Source: Quisquiliibacterium transsilvanicum
Lineage (GTDB): Bacteria; Pseudomonadota; Gammaproteobacteria; Burkholderiales; Burkholderiaceae_E
DNA length: 64,000 nt
Assembly: GCF_014202215.1 (NCBI RefSeq)
Contig: NZ_JACHGB010000007.1
Span: 1-64,000, forward strand
Direction of reading: 5' to 3'
Below are positions 25,803 to 35,257 of the stretch, piece after piece (position 1 is the first letter of the stretch; every line of letters starts with the position of its first letter). Position numbers and translations under genes: made by a program. The notes below the pieces were generated by a model. That model did no database searches. It saw only the letters and a program-made list of their open reading frames with translations, and was not told the origin of the DNA.

Positions 25803-27047
25803 ATGTTCGACCGCAGCATCGGAATCGCTCAGACCGACCCTGAGCTCTGGAAAGCCATCGAGCTCGAGAACCGCCGCCAGGAGGATCACATCGAGCTGAT
25901 CGCCTCCGAGAACTACGCCAGCCCGGCAGTCATGGCGGCGCAGGGCAGCCAGCTCACCAACAAGTACGCCGAGGGCTATCCCGGCAAGCGCTACTACGGC
26001 GGCTGCGAGTACGTGGACATCGCCGAGCAGCTCGCGATCGACCGCGTCAAGAAGATCTTCGGCGCCGAGGCCGCCAACGTCCAGCCCAGCTCCGGCTCGC
26101 AGGCCAACCAGGCGGTGCTGCTGGCCTTCCTGAAGCCGGGCGACAAGATCATGGGAATGAGCCTGGCCGAGGGCGGCCACCTGACCCATGGCATGCCGCT
26201 GAACATGTCCGGCAAGTGGTTCGACGTCGTCTCCTACGGGCTGGATGCCAACGAGGCGATCGACTACGACGCGATGGCTGCGAAGGCCCGCGAGCACAAG
26301 CCGAAGCTGATCATCGCCGGCGCCTCCGCCTACGCGCTGCGCATCGACTGGGAGCGCTTCGCGAAGGTGGCGAAGGAGGTCGGCGCGATCTTCATGGTCG
26401 ACATGGCGCACTACGCGGGGCTGATCGCCGCCGGCGTCTACCCGAACCCGGTGCCGCATGCCGACGTGGTCACGTCCACCACGCACAAGAGCCTGCGCGG
26501 ACCGCGCGGCGGCATCATCCTGATGAAGGCCGAGCACGAGAAGGCGATCAACTCCGCGGTGTTCCCGGGCCTGCAGGGCGGCCCGCTGATGCACGTGGTC
26601 GCCGCCAAGGCGGTGGCCTTCAAGGAGGCGCTCGAGCCGGGCTTCAAGGCCTACCAGGAGCAGGTGCTGGTCAACGCCCGCGTGCTCGCCGAGACGCTGG
26701 TCGAGCGTGGCCTGCGCATCGTGTCGGGTCACACCGAGAGCCACGTGATGCTGGTCGACCTGCGGCCGAAGAACATCACCGGCAAGGCGGCCGAGGCGGT
26801 GCTCGGGCAGGCGCACATCACCTGCAACAAGAACGCCATTCCGAACGACCCCGAGAAGCCCTTCGTCACCAGCGGCATCCGGCTGGGTTCGCCGGCGATG
26901 ACCACGCGCGGCTTCGGCGAGGCCGAGGCGCGGCAGGTGGGCAAGCTGATCGCCGACGTGCTCGACAATCCCGGCGACGAGGCCAACCTGGCGCGCGTGC
27001 GCGAGCAGGTGGGCGCGCTGACCGCGCGCTTCCCGGTCTACCGCTGA
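25803..27047 (+). CDS. glyA: Serine hydroxymethyltransferase
   Basis: 414 residues. PLP enzyme that converts serine and tetrahydrofolate to glycine and 5,10-methylene-THF, the main one-carbon entry point. The PLP lysine lies in [16 protein letters not shown], and [31 protein letters not shown] and SGSQANQAV are the family signatures. Start at [10 protein letters not shown] with AGAGGA upstream; the longer open frame covers the riboswitch and is not coding. Controlled by the ZTP riboswitch in its leader. Followed by nrdR. Confidence 0.98.
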   Translation: MFDRSIGIAQTDPELWKAIELENRRQEDHIELIASENYASPAVMAAQGSQLTNKYAEGYPGKRYYGGCEYVDIAEQLAIDRVKKIFGAEAANVQPSSGSQANQAVLLAFLKPGDKIMGMSLAEGGHLTHGMPLNMSGKWFDVVSYGLDANEAIDYDAMAAKAREHKPKLIIAGASAYALRIDWERFAKVAKEVGAIFMVDMAHYAGLIAAGVYPNPVPHADVVTSTTHKSLRGPRGGIILMKAEHEKAINSAVFPGLQGGPLMHVVAAKAVAFKEALEPGFKAYQEQVLVNARVLAETLVERGLRIVSGHTESHVMLVDLRPKNITGKAAEAVLGQAHITCNKNAIPNDPEKPFVTSGIRLGSPAMTTRGFGEAEARQVGKLIADVLDNPGDEANLARVREQVGALTARFPVYR

Positions 27048-27060
27048 TCCGCGCAGCGGC

Positions 27061-27082
27061 GGCCCGGCCTCACTGCCGGGCC
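27061..27082 (+). terminator. Candidate terminator hairpin after glyA
   Basis: Perfect 8-bp stem GGCCCGGC/GCCGGGCC with a CTCACT loop, 13 bases after the glyA stop. No U tract follows, so it may act with Rho or only protect the mRNA end. Confidence 0.45.
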
Positions 27083-27150
27083 GTGCCGCATTCCGCTTCG
27101 CGCGGCGCGCGGCGGATCGCTGGCGGCGCGCCTGCGGCACAATCCAGCCC

Positions 27151-27621
27151 ATGCGCTGCCCCTTCTGCGATCACACCGATACCCAGGTCGTCGAGACCCG
27201 GGCCTCCGACGACGGCGAGTCCATCCGCCGGCGGCGCCGCTGTCCGAACTGCGACAAGCGCTTCACCACCTACGAACGCATCGAGCTTTCGATGCCGGCG
27301 GTGGTCAAGAAGAACGGGTCGCGCGTCGAGTTCGACCGACGCAAGCTGCGCGCCTCGATCCAGCTCGCGCTGCGCAAGCGCCCGGTGGGCGCGGAGCAGG
27401 TCGACGCCGCGGTGCATCGCATCGAGGAGCGGCTGCTGAGCCTGGGCCTGCGCGAGGTCGACAGCGAGAAGGTCGGCGAACTGGTGATGCGCGAGTTGAA
27501 GAAGCTCGACAAGATCGGCTACGTCCGCTTCGCGTCGGTGTACCGCAGCTTCGAGGACGTCGACGAGTTCGCCGAGGCGATCGAGGAAGTGAGCTCCCGC
27601 AAGGCCCGCCGCGAGGAGTGA
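27151..27621 (+). CDS. nrdR: Transcriptional repressor NrdR
   Basis: 156 residues. ATP/dATP-sensing repressor of ribonucleotide reductase genes. An N-terminal zinc ribbon uses C3, C6, C31 and C34 (MRCPFC and RRCPNC), followed by an ATP-cone domain of about residues 49-139 with [16 protein letters not shown]. Normal length. A CACAAT -10-like box ends seven bases before the ATG and there is no Shine-Dalgarno sequence, so the mRNA may be leaderless. glyA-nrdR adjacency is conserved in this group of bacteria. Confidence 0.97.
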   Translation: MRCPFCDHTDTQVVETRASDDGESIRRRRRCPNCDKRFTTYERIELSMPAVVKKNGSRVEFDRRKLRASIQLALRKRPVGAEQVDAAVHRIEERLLSLGLREVDSEKVGELVMRELKKLDKIGYVRFASVYRSFEDVDEFAEAIEEVSSRKARREE

Positions 27622-27652
27622 AGGCCGGCGCCGCGCGACGCGGGGCGGCGCC

Positions 27653-28996
27653 TCAGTCGGCGGCGGCCGGTTCCGACTCCGCACGTGCGCTGCGCGGGGC
27701 GTCGGCGGGCAGGGCGGCCGATGTCGGCGGGTCGCCGCCATGCAGGGCGTCGGCAGCCTCGTCGGCAGCTTCGTCCGTGCCGCCCTGCCGGCGGTCCATG
27801 CCTCTTCGGCGCTCCGGCGCCTGCTCGGGCTCCGAGGCGACGACCCGGTCGCGGCCCATCGACTTGGCGACGTAGACGCGGCGGTCGGCGATCGCCAGCA
27901 GCGGCTCGAACTCCTGCGCATCCGCGGTTGTGGCCACGCCGATCGACACGGTCAGCGCGATGTCCTCACCCTCGTGCTCGAACTGTGCGCCGGCCACGGC
28001 GGCGCGAATCGCCTCCGCTGCCCGCGCCACGTCCTCCGCGCGGGAGCGCGTCAGCAGCGCGCAGAATTCCTCGCCGCCGTAGCGACCCGTCAGGTCCCCG
28101 GGCTGCAGCGAGTGGCGCAGCGTGGCTGCGAAGTGCGCCAGCGCGCGGTCGCCGACCCGGTGGCCGTGACGGTCGTTGATGCGCTTGAAGTCGTCGAGGT
28201 CGATCATCAGCAGTCCGCCCACGCGTCCATCCGGCAGCCCGCGCGCCAGCGCTTCGCGGGCCGTGGAGAAGAAGTTGCGGCGGGTGCCGAGTCCGGTGAG
28301 CGGGTCGGTGCTCACCAGCGAGCGCAGTTCGGCGGCGACCCGGCCGTTGACCCAGGACATCACCACCATTGCCTGGACCATCGGTCCCAGCACGAAGAGC
28401 CCGGCGATACCCGCCTGCAGCGCCCCGGTGGCATAGCGGCCGTCGGCGCTCATGCTCACGCCGTTCACCAGGATCCACAGGGCACGCGCGCCGTTGGCGA
28501 CGACGAAGGCGAGGGCCAGCGCGATCGCGGCCGTCACGGGGCCGGCCGGATCGCGCCCGACGCGGCGCAGCAGCAGCGGAACCATCAGCGCCGCCGTCAG
28601 CGCCTGGGCGCTCGCGGTGGCGAGCAGCCGTGGCGCCTGCTGGGCCGGATCGTCGCCGAGCCAGGCCTGGAACGCGAACATCGCCGCCGTGGCACCCGCC
28701 ACGAGCAGCGGCCTTGGGCGGGCGTGGCAGAGTCGGCGCACCGCTTCGTAGAGCACGAACATGCCCGCCGGGCCGAGGGTGTTCGGGCCGACCCAGGACA
28801 CGAACTCGGGCAGCAGGCCGCGCAGCGCCACGCACATCATCGCCAGCGAGGACAGCAGCAGGCCAAACCCGCCCCAGCGCACGGCCGGCTCGGAGCGCCG
28901 GTGCAGCGGACGCATCACGAACAGCATCGCTGCGCTCAGGAAACTGGTCAGCGATCCGGCAAGGAAGAGCGTCCGGATGTCGAAGAACTCGGGCAT
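27653..28996 (-). CDS. Membrane-bound diguanylate cyclase (GGDEF)
   Basis: 447 residues. The N-terminal 200 residues form about six or seven membrane helices (a MASE-like sensor of unknown ligand). The C-terminal GGDEF domain has DPLTGLGTRRNF, MIDLDDFKRINDRHGH and the active-site GGEEF near residue 307, so it should make cyclic di-GMP. The inhibitory I-site RxxD five residues before GGEEF reads QPGD, so product inhibition is probably lost. The last 60 residues are polar and low in complexity. Convergent with nrdR. Confidence 0.92.
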   Translation of the reverse strand: MPEFFDIRTLFLAGSLTSFLSAAMLFVMRPLHRRSEPAVRWGGFGLLLSSLAMMCVALRGLLPEFVSWVGPNTLGPAGMFVLYEAVRRLCHARPRPLLVAGATAAMFAFQAWLGDDPAQQAPRLLATASAQALTAALMVPLLLRRVGRDPAGPVTAAIALALAFVVANGARALWILVNGVSMSADGRYATGALQAGIAGLFVLGPMVQAMVVMSWVNGRVAAELRSLVSTDPLTGLGTRRNFFSTAREALARGLPDGRVGGLLMIDLDDFKRINDRHGHRVGDRALAHFAATLRHSLQPGDLTGRYGGEEFCALLTRSRAEDVARAAEAIRAAVAGAQFEHEGEDIALTVSIGVATTADAQEFEPLLAIADRRVYVAKSMGRDRVVASEPEQAPERRRGMDRRQGGTDEAADEAADALHGGDPPTSAALPADAPRSARAESEPAAAD

Positions 28997-29119
28997 GGCC
29001 GGGAGACTATCGCATTGGCCACGCCACGCCGGGGCGTCGTCGGACGCCCGTCGGAACCCCGCCGACGAACGCGCGAGTCCGCGCCCGCCGGGGACCCCGG
29101 CCGACCGTCCAGGGGCGAT

Positions 29120-30907
29120 TCAACTCGCGGTTCCCGCCGTGCGCAGCGCCGCCTCGCGGATCGCCGACAGGCTCAGGTTCGGCGTGATCGCCTCCGGGTC
29201 GATGCGCAGGTGAAGCAGCGCCGGGCGGCGTCGTTCGCGCATGAAGGCCAGCGCGGCCTCCAGTGCGGGCGCGAACTCCGCGGTGCGCTCGACGCGCGCG
29301 CCGAAGCCGCCGAAGGCCTCGCACAGGCGGGCGAAGTCGGGATTGGCCAGGCTGGTTCCGATCTGGCGGGCGGGGTACTCGCGCTCCTGGTGCATGCGGA
29401 TGGTTCCGTACATGCCGTTGTCGAAGACCAGCACCAGGATGCCGGCTTCGTGCTGCACTGCGGTGGCGAGTTCCTGTCCAGTCATCAGGAAGTCGCCGTC
29501 GCCGGCGAAGCAGACCACCGTGCGGTCGGGCTGAAGGATGCCGGCGGCCACCGCCGCCGGCACGCCCATGCCCATCGCGCCGGAGGTCGGCGCGAGCTGG
29601 CAGCGGGTCTGGCCGCTCGGATGCGGCGCCAGCGCGCCGTAGCGCCAGAAGCGGTGCGCCCAGGTGGCGAAGTTGCCTGCGCCGTTGGTGACGATGGCAT
29701 CGGCGGGCAGCCGCTTGCGAAGCGCCTGCACCACCGCCCAGGGGTCGAGCGCCGGCTCCAGCGCGGCGATTGCCGGCGGGCGCCGCTGCCAATCCTCGTA
29801 GTCGGCGCGCGCCGACTGCACCGCGCCCGCCCAGGCCGCGGGATCGACCTGGAGGCTGCGCAGCGCGGTGGCGAACTCGGGCATGCCGGAGTTCACCATC
29901 AGCGCCGCTTGATGGACACGGCCGAGCTCGTCGATTCCCGGGTGCACGTGCACCAGCGCCTGGCGCGGCGTAGGCGACTCGAACAGCGTGTAGCCGGAAG
30001 TGGTGATCTCGCCGAGGCGGGGGCCGATCGCCAGCACCAGGTCGGCTTCGCGGATGCGCGCCGCCAGCTTCGGGTTCAGGCCGATGCCGACGTCGCCGCA
30101 GTAGTTGGGGTGCCCGTTGTCGAACAGGTCCTGGCAGCGAAAGGCGCAGCCCACCGGCAGCGCGTTGGCCTGCGCGAAGTGCCGCAGGTCGTCGCAGGCG
30201 CGTGGCGTCCAGCCGCTGCCGCCCAGCAGCAGGAAGGGCCGCGACGCTGCCGCGAGCATCGAGCGCAGCCGTTCGATCTGCGCGGTGGACGGGCCGGCCT
30301 GCAGCGGCGCGTGCCGCGCGGCATCCGCCACGGCCGCCTCCCCGGCGAGCATGTCCTCCGGGAGCGCCAGCACCACCGGGCCCTGACGGCCGCTGGTGGC
30401 GGTCTGGAAGGCGCGCGCGACGTATTCGGGAATGCGCTCGACGCGGTCCACCTGGGCGACCCACTTGGTGAGCGGGCCGAACATGCGCCGGTAGTCGATC
30501 TCCTGGAAGGCCTCCCGGTCGGCGAAGCCGCCGCCCACCTGGCCGACGAAGACCACCATCGGCGTGGAGTCCTGGTGCGCGGTGTGGATGCCGATCGAAG
30601 CGTTGGTGGCGCCGGGGCCGCGCGTCACCATCAGCACTCCGGGCCTGCCGGTGAGCTTGCCGTAGGCGTCGGCCATGAAGGCCGCGCCGCCCTCGTGGCG
30701 GCAGGTGACGAAGCGGATCCGGTCGCGGTGCCGGTGCAGGCCGTCCAGCACCGCCAGGTAGCTCTCGCCCGGCACGCCGAACACCGTGTCGACGCCCTGC
30801 GTTGCCAGCGCGTCGGCGACGATCCGGCCGGCAGGGCGCATTGCAGGGCTCGCGGCGGCGCTCCGGCTGATGGGGGTGTCGCCGCCTGGGGCAGCAGTTG
30901 TGTTCAT
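29120..30907 (-). CDS. Thiamine diphosphate-dependent enzyme, acetolactate synthase large-subunit-like
   Basis: 595 residues. Three-domain ThDP enzyme: N-terminal pyrimidine-binding domain with the catalytic Glu in CRHEGGAAFMADAYG, a central Rossmann-like domain, and the C-terminal diphosphate-binding domain with AGDGDFLMTGQEL and FDNGMYGTIRMHQ. Start chosen at MNTTAAPGGD, preceded by AGGAGA. It has no regulatory-subunit gene beside it and is diverged from biosynthetic IlvB, so it may be a catabolic or broad carboligase/decarboxylase. The SIMPL gene is 19 bases upstream on the same strand. Confidence 0.9.
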   Translation of the reverse strand: MNTTAAPGGDTPISRSAAASPAMRPAGRIVADALATQGVDTVFGVPGESYLAVLDGLHRHRDRIRFVTCRHEGGAAFMADAYGKLTGRPGVLMVTRGPGATNASIGIHTAHQDSTPMVVFVGQVGGGFADREAFQEIDYRRMFGPLTKWVAQVDRVERIPEYVARAFQTATSGRQGPVVLALPEDMLAGEAAVADAARHAPLQAGPSTAQIERLRSMLAAASRPFLLLGGSGWTPRACDDLRHFAQANALPVGCAFRCQDLFDNGHPNYCGDVGIGLNPKLAARIREADLVLAIGPRLGEITTSGYTLFESPTPRQALVHVHPGIDELGRVHQAALMVNSGMPEFATALRSLQVDPAAWAGAVQSARADYEDWQRRPPAIAALEPALDPWAVVQALRKRLPADAIVTNGAGNFATWAHRFWRYGALAPHPSGQTRCQLAPTSGAMGMGVPAAVAAGILQPDRTVVCFAGDGDFLMTGQELATAVQHEAGILVLVFDNGMYGTIRMHQEREYPARQIGTSLANPDFARLCEAFGGFGARVERTAEFAPALEAALAFMRERRRPALLHLRIDPEAITPNLSLSAIREAALRTAGTAS

Positions 30908-30926
30908 CGAGGTCTCCTGCCGGGAC

Positions 30927-31730
30927 TCAGCGGCGCAGCAGCTTGAAGCTGCCGTTGAAGCCGACCGACACCTGGCTGCGGCCGGGCTCCAGCGGCACCG
31001 GCGCGGCTTCGGCGCCCATCGCATCCTTGGACATCGCGGCGCGCATCATCGGCACGCCGGGATTGCCGGACGACGAGAGATTGGCCTCGACCAGCTCGAT
31101 GTCGCCGTAGCCGAGCGCGCGGGCCGCGGCGCGCGCCTTCTCCTGGAACTGCGCTGCGGCCTCGCCGGTGAGCTCGCGTTCGGCGCGCGCGCGCTGCTCG
31201 TCGGACAGCCTGAAGCCGATCGATCCCACGTTCATCTTCCCCGCCAGCTTCGAGGTCGCCTTCGACACTGCGGACACGTCGCTCGACTCCGCGATCAGCT
31301 CGCCGCGCACCCGCCAGCCCTCGATGCGTCCCTCGCGGCCGTAGCGCGGCTGCGTGACGTAGCGGCCGGAGCGGACCTGCAGCGCGGGGTCGCGCTTGAG
31401 CTCGGCCAGCGACGCCTGCAGCACCGGGTTCACCGCGGCCTGCAGCGCCGAGGGCTCGGGGCCGTCGCGTTCCACGAAGAAGACCGCGACCGCGATGTCG
31501 TCGGTAACTTCGCGCTGCGCCTGCGCGTCCACGCGCAGCAGCGGGCCGGCGGGGGGCGGCTCGGCGGCGCCGGCCGGCGCGATCGACAGCGAGGCGCTCG
31601 CGGCCAGGGCGGCGAGGACCGGCCGCCAGGCGACGCTGCGCGCGGCCCGGCGACGGCGAGCGGGCGGGGCGTCCGTGGCGGCCGGGGCGACCGCGGCGGC
31701 GGCCGGGGCGGGGGAGTTCTTCCGGGTCAT
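30927..31730 (-). CDS. SIMPL domain protein (DUF541), periplasmic
   Basis: 267 residues. SIMPL/DUF541 family (BP26/OMP28 and YggE relatives), envelope proteins of unclear role tied to oxidative stress in some species. An N-terminal Ala/Pro-rich stretch of about 30 residues precedes a signal-like segment (PVLAALAASASLSIAPAGAA), giving an unusually long signal region with an ARRRRAAR basic patch. The family core runs from LRVDAQAQREVTDDIAVAV to SQVSVGFNGSFKLL. AAGGAG precedes the ATG. Probably co-transcribed with the downstream ThDP enzyme. Confidence 0.87.
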   Translation of the reverse strand: MTRKNSPAPAAAAVAPAATDAPPARRRRAARSVAWRPVLAALAASASLSIAPAGAAEPPPAGPLLRVDAQAQREVTDDIAVAVFFVERDGPEPSALQAAVNPVLQASLAELKRDPALQVRSGRYVTQPRYGREGRIEGWRVRGELIAESSDVSAVSKATSKLAGKMNVGSIGFRLSDEQRARAERELTGEAAAQFQEKARAAARALGYGDIELVEANLSSSGNPGVPMMRAAMSKDAMGAEAAPVPLEPGRSQVSVGFNGSFKLLRR

Positions 31731-31778
31731 GCTGCGCTCCTTGGGACGGACTGCCCATGTTAACGGGTGCCGCGTCGG

Positions 31779-31784
31779 TACAAT
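31779..31784 (+). promoter_or_regulatory. -10 box just before ribD start
   Basis: TACAAT ends nine bases before the ribD ATG at 31794. With normal spacing transcription would start within about three bases of the ATG, giving a leaderless or nearly leaderless mRNA. No clear -35. Confidence 0.55.
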
Positions 31785-31793
31785 CCCGCTGCC

Positions 31794-32888
31794 ATGTTCA
31801 CTCCCGCCGATCACGACTTCATGGCCCGCGCGCTCGAGCTCGCAGCGCAGGGCCTGACCACCACCACACCGAACCCGCGCGTCGGTGCGGTGGTCGTGCG
31901 GGAGGGCCGCGTCGTCGGCGAGGGCTGGCATCGCCGCGCGGGGGAGCCGCATGCCGAGCTGCTCGCGCTCGCGCAGGCCGGTGGCCAGGCGCGCGGCGCC
32001 ACCGTCTACCTGACGCTCGAGCCTTGCAGTCATTTCGGCCGCACGCCGCCCTGCGTCGACGCCCTGATCGACGCCAGGGTGGGGCGGGTCGTCGCGGCGA
32101 TGGAGGACCCCAACCCGCGCGTCAACGGCCGCGGGCTCGAGCGGCTGCGCGCCGCGGGCATCGACGTACGCTGCGGCCTGCTCGAGCAGGAGGCGCGCGA
32201 GCTGAACATCGGTTTCGTGTCGCGGATGTCGCGCGAGCTGCCCTGGGTGCGCCTGAAGGTGGCGGCCAGCCTGGACGGCGGCACCGCGCTGCGCAACGGG
32301 CGCAGCCAGTGGATCACCGGCGAGGCGGCCCGCACCGACGGCCACGCATGGCGGTCGCGCGCCTGCGCCATCCTCACCGGCATCGGCACGGTGCGCGACG
32401 ACGATCCCGAGCTCACGGTGCGGCTGGTGCCCACCACCCGGCAGCCGCTGCGGGTGCTGGTCGACTCGCGGCTGGAGGTGGATCTGGACGCGAAGCTGCT
32501 GCATGCCGGCGGCCCGGTGCTGGTGGTCTGCGCCATTGACAATCCCGACAAGGAACAGGAACTGCGCGACCGCGGCTGCGAGATCATCAAGCTGGCCAAC
32601 GCCGCCGGCAAGGTCGACCTGCCCGCGCTGATGCGCGAGCTCGCCCGGCGCGAGATCAACGAACTTCACGTCGAGGCGGGCGCGCGGCTCAATGCGTCGC
32701 TGGTGCGCGAGGGCTGCGTCGACGAGTTGCTGGTCTACCTGGCGCCGTCGCTGCTCGGCGACGCGGCCGGGATGTTCGCGCTGCCGCCGCTGGACGACCT
32801 GGCTGGTCGCATTCCCCTGGTATTCCGCTCAGCGGATCGCGTGGGCGACGACCTGCGCATCGTCGCCCGTTTCGCAGGGCGGGACTGA
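31794..32888 (+). CDS. ribD: Bifunctional riboflavin biosynthesis deaminase/reductase
   Basis: 364 residues. Second and third steps of riboflavin synthesis: deamination of the pyrimidine ring, then ribosyl side-chain reduction with NADPH. The zinc deaminase site is HAE at 53-55 with PCSHFGRTPPC (C78 and C87). The reductase half shows LKVAASLDGGTALRNG and the late VEAGARLNASLVREG. Start at MFTPADHDFM without a Shine-Dalgarno sequence, consistent with a leaderless message. In most relatives ribE follows directly; here a toxin-antitoxin pair comes first. Confidence 0.96.
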   Translation: MFTPADHDFMARALELAAQGLTTTTPNPRVGAVVVREGRVVGEGWHRRAGEPHAELLALAQAGGQARGATVYLTLEPCSHFGRTPPCVDALIDARVGRVVAAMEDPNPRVNGRGLERLRAAGIDVRCGLLEQEARELNIGFVSRMSRELPWVRLKVAASLDGGTALRNGRSQWITGEAARTDGHAWRSRACAILTGIGTVRDDDPELTVRLVPTTRQPLRVLVDSRLEVDLDAKLLHAGGPVLVVCAIDNPDKEQELRDRGCEIIKLANAAGKVDLPALMRELARREINELHVEAGARLNASLVREGCVDELLVYLAPSLLGDAAGMFALPPLDDLAGRIPLVFRSADRVGDDLRIVARFAGRD

Positions 32889-33001
32889 AGCACCCGAAGC
32901 AGTTCCATGGGCACTGGCCGCGCCTCCCGACTGCGGACGGGCCAGGCTGCGCCGGCTTGTGGCAACCTTATGCATCCAACCGAAATCTGGCGGGAGCGCC
33001 C

Positions 33002-33229
33002 ATGCCAAGCACCCTCGAAGCACTTCAAGCCGAGATTCTCAGCCTGTCGCCGCTAGATCGCGCTAAGTTGCTCGACCGTTTGATCTCGAGCTTGGACGCT
33101 GATGTCGAAGCAGAGGCAGAATGGGACGCGGTTGCCGAGGCTCGCGAGCAGGAGCTGGATTCTGGCAAGACGCCTGCAGCGTCGATCGAGGTCGCTCTGG
33201 CGAGTCTGGAAGCGCGGTTTCCTGGATGA
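33002..33229 (+). CDS. Addiction module antitoxin (TIGR02574-like)
   Basis: 75 residues. Small acidic protein of the addiction-module component family that pairs with ParE/RelE toxins: [32 protein letters not shown], then WDAVAEAREQELDSG. GGGAG lies just upstream of the start at 33002. Its stop overlaps the toxin start (ATGA), so the pair is translationally coupled. Codon usage is less GC-biased than in the riboflavin genes on either side, which suggests acquisition by transfer. Confidence 0.87.
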   Translation: MPSTLEALQAEILSLSPLDRAKLLDRLISSLDADVEAEAEWDAVAEAREQELDSGKTPAASIEVALASLEARFPG

Positions 33230-33519
33230 TGATTTCGATTCATCCGGATGCAGAGCAGGATCTTCGGGAGGCTGCGGAATTCTATGAACGCGAAGGGTCG
33301 CCGTTGGTGGCGGCTCGCTTTGTTCGAGAGTTCAGACGTTTGATCGAACTGTTGGCCGAGCATCCTCACATCGGTTCGCCAAGGGCGCGCGGGCGTCGCG
33401 GATTCTCCATGAACGTCTTCCCGTACACGCTCATCTACCGGGCCACGCAGGACGAGATCGTCGTTCTCGTCGTCAAGCACGACAGTCGACGACCTGGGCA
33501 CGGTAGCAAGCGTTCATAG
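33226..33519 (+). CDS. RelE/ParE family toxin
   Basis: 97 residues. ParE/RelE-fold toxin: MISIHPDAEQDLREAAEFYE, the conserved LLAEHPHIGSPRARGRRGF and the final strand VFPYTLIYRATQDEIVVLVV. Relatives inhibit gyrase or cut mRNA on the ribosome; the subgroup cannot be told with certainty, though the sequence is nearer ParE. Start is the ATG at 33226 overlapping the antitoxin stop; a second ATG follows at 33229. Sits between ribD and ribE. Confidence 0.88.
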   Translation: MMISIHPDAEQDLREAAEFYEREGSPLVAARFVREFRRLIELLAEHPHIGSPRARGRRGFSMNVFPYTLIYRATQDEIVVLVVKHDSRRPGHGSKRS

Positions 33520-33662
33520 GCGTGCACGGGCCCGATGCATCACTCATGCGCGCCGGGCGTGGCCTCTCCTTCGAGCGGATTGCACCCGGCGGCCGCCCTT
33601 TGGCGGTCAGGTTGATGTTGAACGTAACGCCGGGTTGTCGATCCGGCACGGAGACTCTACGA

Positions 33663-34280
33663 ATGTTCACCGGAATCATCGCGGCCGTCGGCCGAATCGA
33701 GCGCGTCGAGCCGCTGGGCGACGGCGTGCGCCTGCTGGTCGACGCGGGCGGCCTGGGCCTGGACGACGTCGCGGTGGGCGACTCGATCGCCATCCAGGGC
33801 GCCTGCATGACCGCCACCAGCGTCGACGGCAGCCGCTTCACCGTCGACGTCTCGCGCGAGAGCCTGAACCACACGGTGGGGCTGGAAGCGTCCGGCGAGG
33901 TGAACCTGGAGAAGGCGCTGACCCTGGCGGACCGCCTCGGCGGCCACCTGGTCTCCGGGCATGTCGACGGCCTCGCCGAGGTGGTGGCTTTCGACGAGAT
34001 CGGCGAATCCTGGCGGCTCGACGTCCGCGTGCCGCCGGAGCTGTCGAAGTACTTCGCCTACAAGGGCTCGGCCACGGTCAACGGCGTGAGCCTGACCGTG
34101 AACTCGGTGAGCGACGGGTCCGCGGGCGCGGTCATCAGCATCAACCTGATCCCGCACACCATCGCGGTGACCACGCTGAAGCACCTGCGCGCAGGCGCGA
34201 AGGTCAACCTGGAGGTTGATCTGATCGCCCGCTACGTCGAGCGCATGCTGGGCGCGGGGGTGGCGGTTCCGGCGCGATGA
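33663..34280 (+). CDS. ribE: Riboflavin synthase, alpha subunit
   Basis: 205 residues. Dismutates two 6,7-dimethyl-8-ribityllumazine molecules to riboflavin. The hallmark MFTGIIAAVGRIE starts the protein, and the two lumazine-binding repeats are visible (GDSIAIQGACMTAT with LEKALTLADRLGGHLVSGHVDG in the first; GSATVNGVSLTVNSV in the second). Called ribC in some species. An earlier open start adds 47 unrelated residues. The 143-base stretch after the toxin gene has no FMN-riboswitch consensus. Confidence 0.96.
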   Translation: MFTGIIAAVGRIERVEPLGDGVRLLVDAGGLGLDDVAVGDSIAIQGACMTATSVDGSRFTVDVSRESLNHTVGLEASGEVNLEKALTLADRLGGHLVSGHVDGLAEVVAFDEIGESWRLDVRVPPELSKYFAYKGSATVNGVSLTVNSVSDGSAGAVISINLIPHTIAVTTLKHLRAGAKVNLEVDLIARYVERMLGAGVAVPAR

Positions 34281-34363
34281 GCGCGGGCGGGCCGGAACCG
34301 CGCGCCGCCGTCATCGCGCCGCGCCGCGCCGCGACGGCCCGCATCCCTCGCGCCCGCTGCCGC

Positions 34364-35131
34364 TCAGCGGCCGCGGGCCGTCAGGTAGCGCTTCATCACC
34401 TCGATCGACTCCGGGTCGCGCATCGCGCCGATCGTGGTCTGGGCGTCGCGGAAGCTCTCGGCGGTGGACCCGGCCTGTTCGGCCACCGCGTTGACGTGCC
34501 GCTTGGTGTTGGTCAGCGTGTAGGACGACTTGCTCACCAGCAGTTCGACGAGCTCCTGCACCTGGGCGTCGAGCCGGTCCTCGGCCACCACGCGGTTCAG
34601 GAAGTGCAGCGCGTGCGCCTCCGCCGCCGTGAACGGCCGGCAGGTCAGCACGAGTTCCTTGGCCATCGCCGGGCCGAGTTCGCGCACCAGCCGGGGGACG
34701 CCGCCCCACGCCAGCGGGATGCCCAGGTCCAGCTCCGGAATCGAGAAGCGCGCGTTGTCCGCGGCCACCCGCAGGTCGCAGGCGGCCGCCAGCACCAAGC
34801 CCCCGCCGACGCAATGGCCGTGGATGCGCGCGATGGTGATCGCGCGGATCCGGTCGACCGCCTCGGCCATCCGCCGTCCCAGGTCGACGACCTCCGCGTC
34901 CACCTCGGTGCGGCCGGCGGCGTCGTCCAGGTCGAAGCCGGCGCAGAAGGCGCGGCCCTCGCCGGACACGATCACGGCCTTGAGTCCGGGCTGGGCGTCC
35001 AGCCAGTGCGCGGCCTGCGCGATCTCGCGCAGGGTGTCGGGGCTCAGCGCGTTGAGACGGCTGGCGCGGGTCAGCGTGAGTCGGCCGACGGCGCCGTCGG
35101 CGCTCACGCGCAGGTTCTGGAAGTCGGGCAT
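34364..35131 (-). CDS. Enoyl-CoA hydratase/isomerase family protein
   Basis: 255 residues. Crotonase-fold enzyme: oxyanion-hole blocks GEGRAFCAGFDLDDA and HGHCVGGGLVLAAACDLRVA are present, and IPELDLGIPLAWGGVPRLVRELG follows. The residue where hydratases have the first catalytic Glu is not obviously conserved (GIPLAWGGVPRL), so the reaction may be isomerisation or another crotonase chemistry. Start at MPDFQNLRVSADG. It interrupts the riboflavin cluster on the opposite strand and is divergent from an MFS gene, with 126 bases between. Confidence 0.9.
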   Translation of the reverse strand: MPDFQNLRVSADGAVGRLTLTRASRLNALSPDTLREIAQAAHWLDAQPGLKAVIVSGEGRAFCAGFDLDDAAGRTEVDAEVVDLGRRMAEAVDRIRAITIARIHGHCVGGGLVLAAACDLRVAADNARFSIPELDLGIPLAWGGVPRLVRELGPAMAKELVLTCRPFTAAEAHALHFLNRVVAEDRLDAQVQELVELLVSKSSYTLTNTKRHVNAVAEQAGSTAESFRDAQTTIGAMRDPESIEVMKRYLTARGR

Positions 35132-35257
35132 CGGGTTCGCTCGGGTCGTGGGTGAAGGGTCGCGCCGCCCGTCGCGGCGTCCGTTCGGGCGCGGGGCGGC
35201 GGCGCGGCACGGGTTATCGTACCGGCTTCGCGATAGCCGCCCCCGTCCGGAGATTCC

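Noticed and set aside
33520-33662. FMN riboswitch before ribE
   Set aside because: The conserved RFN-element strings are missing.
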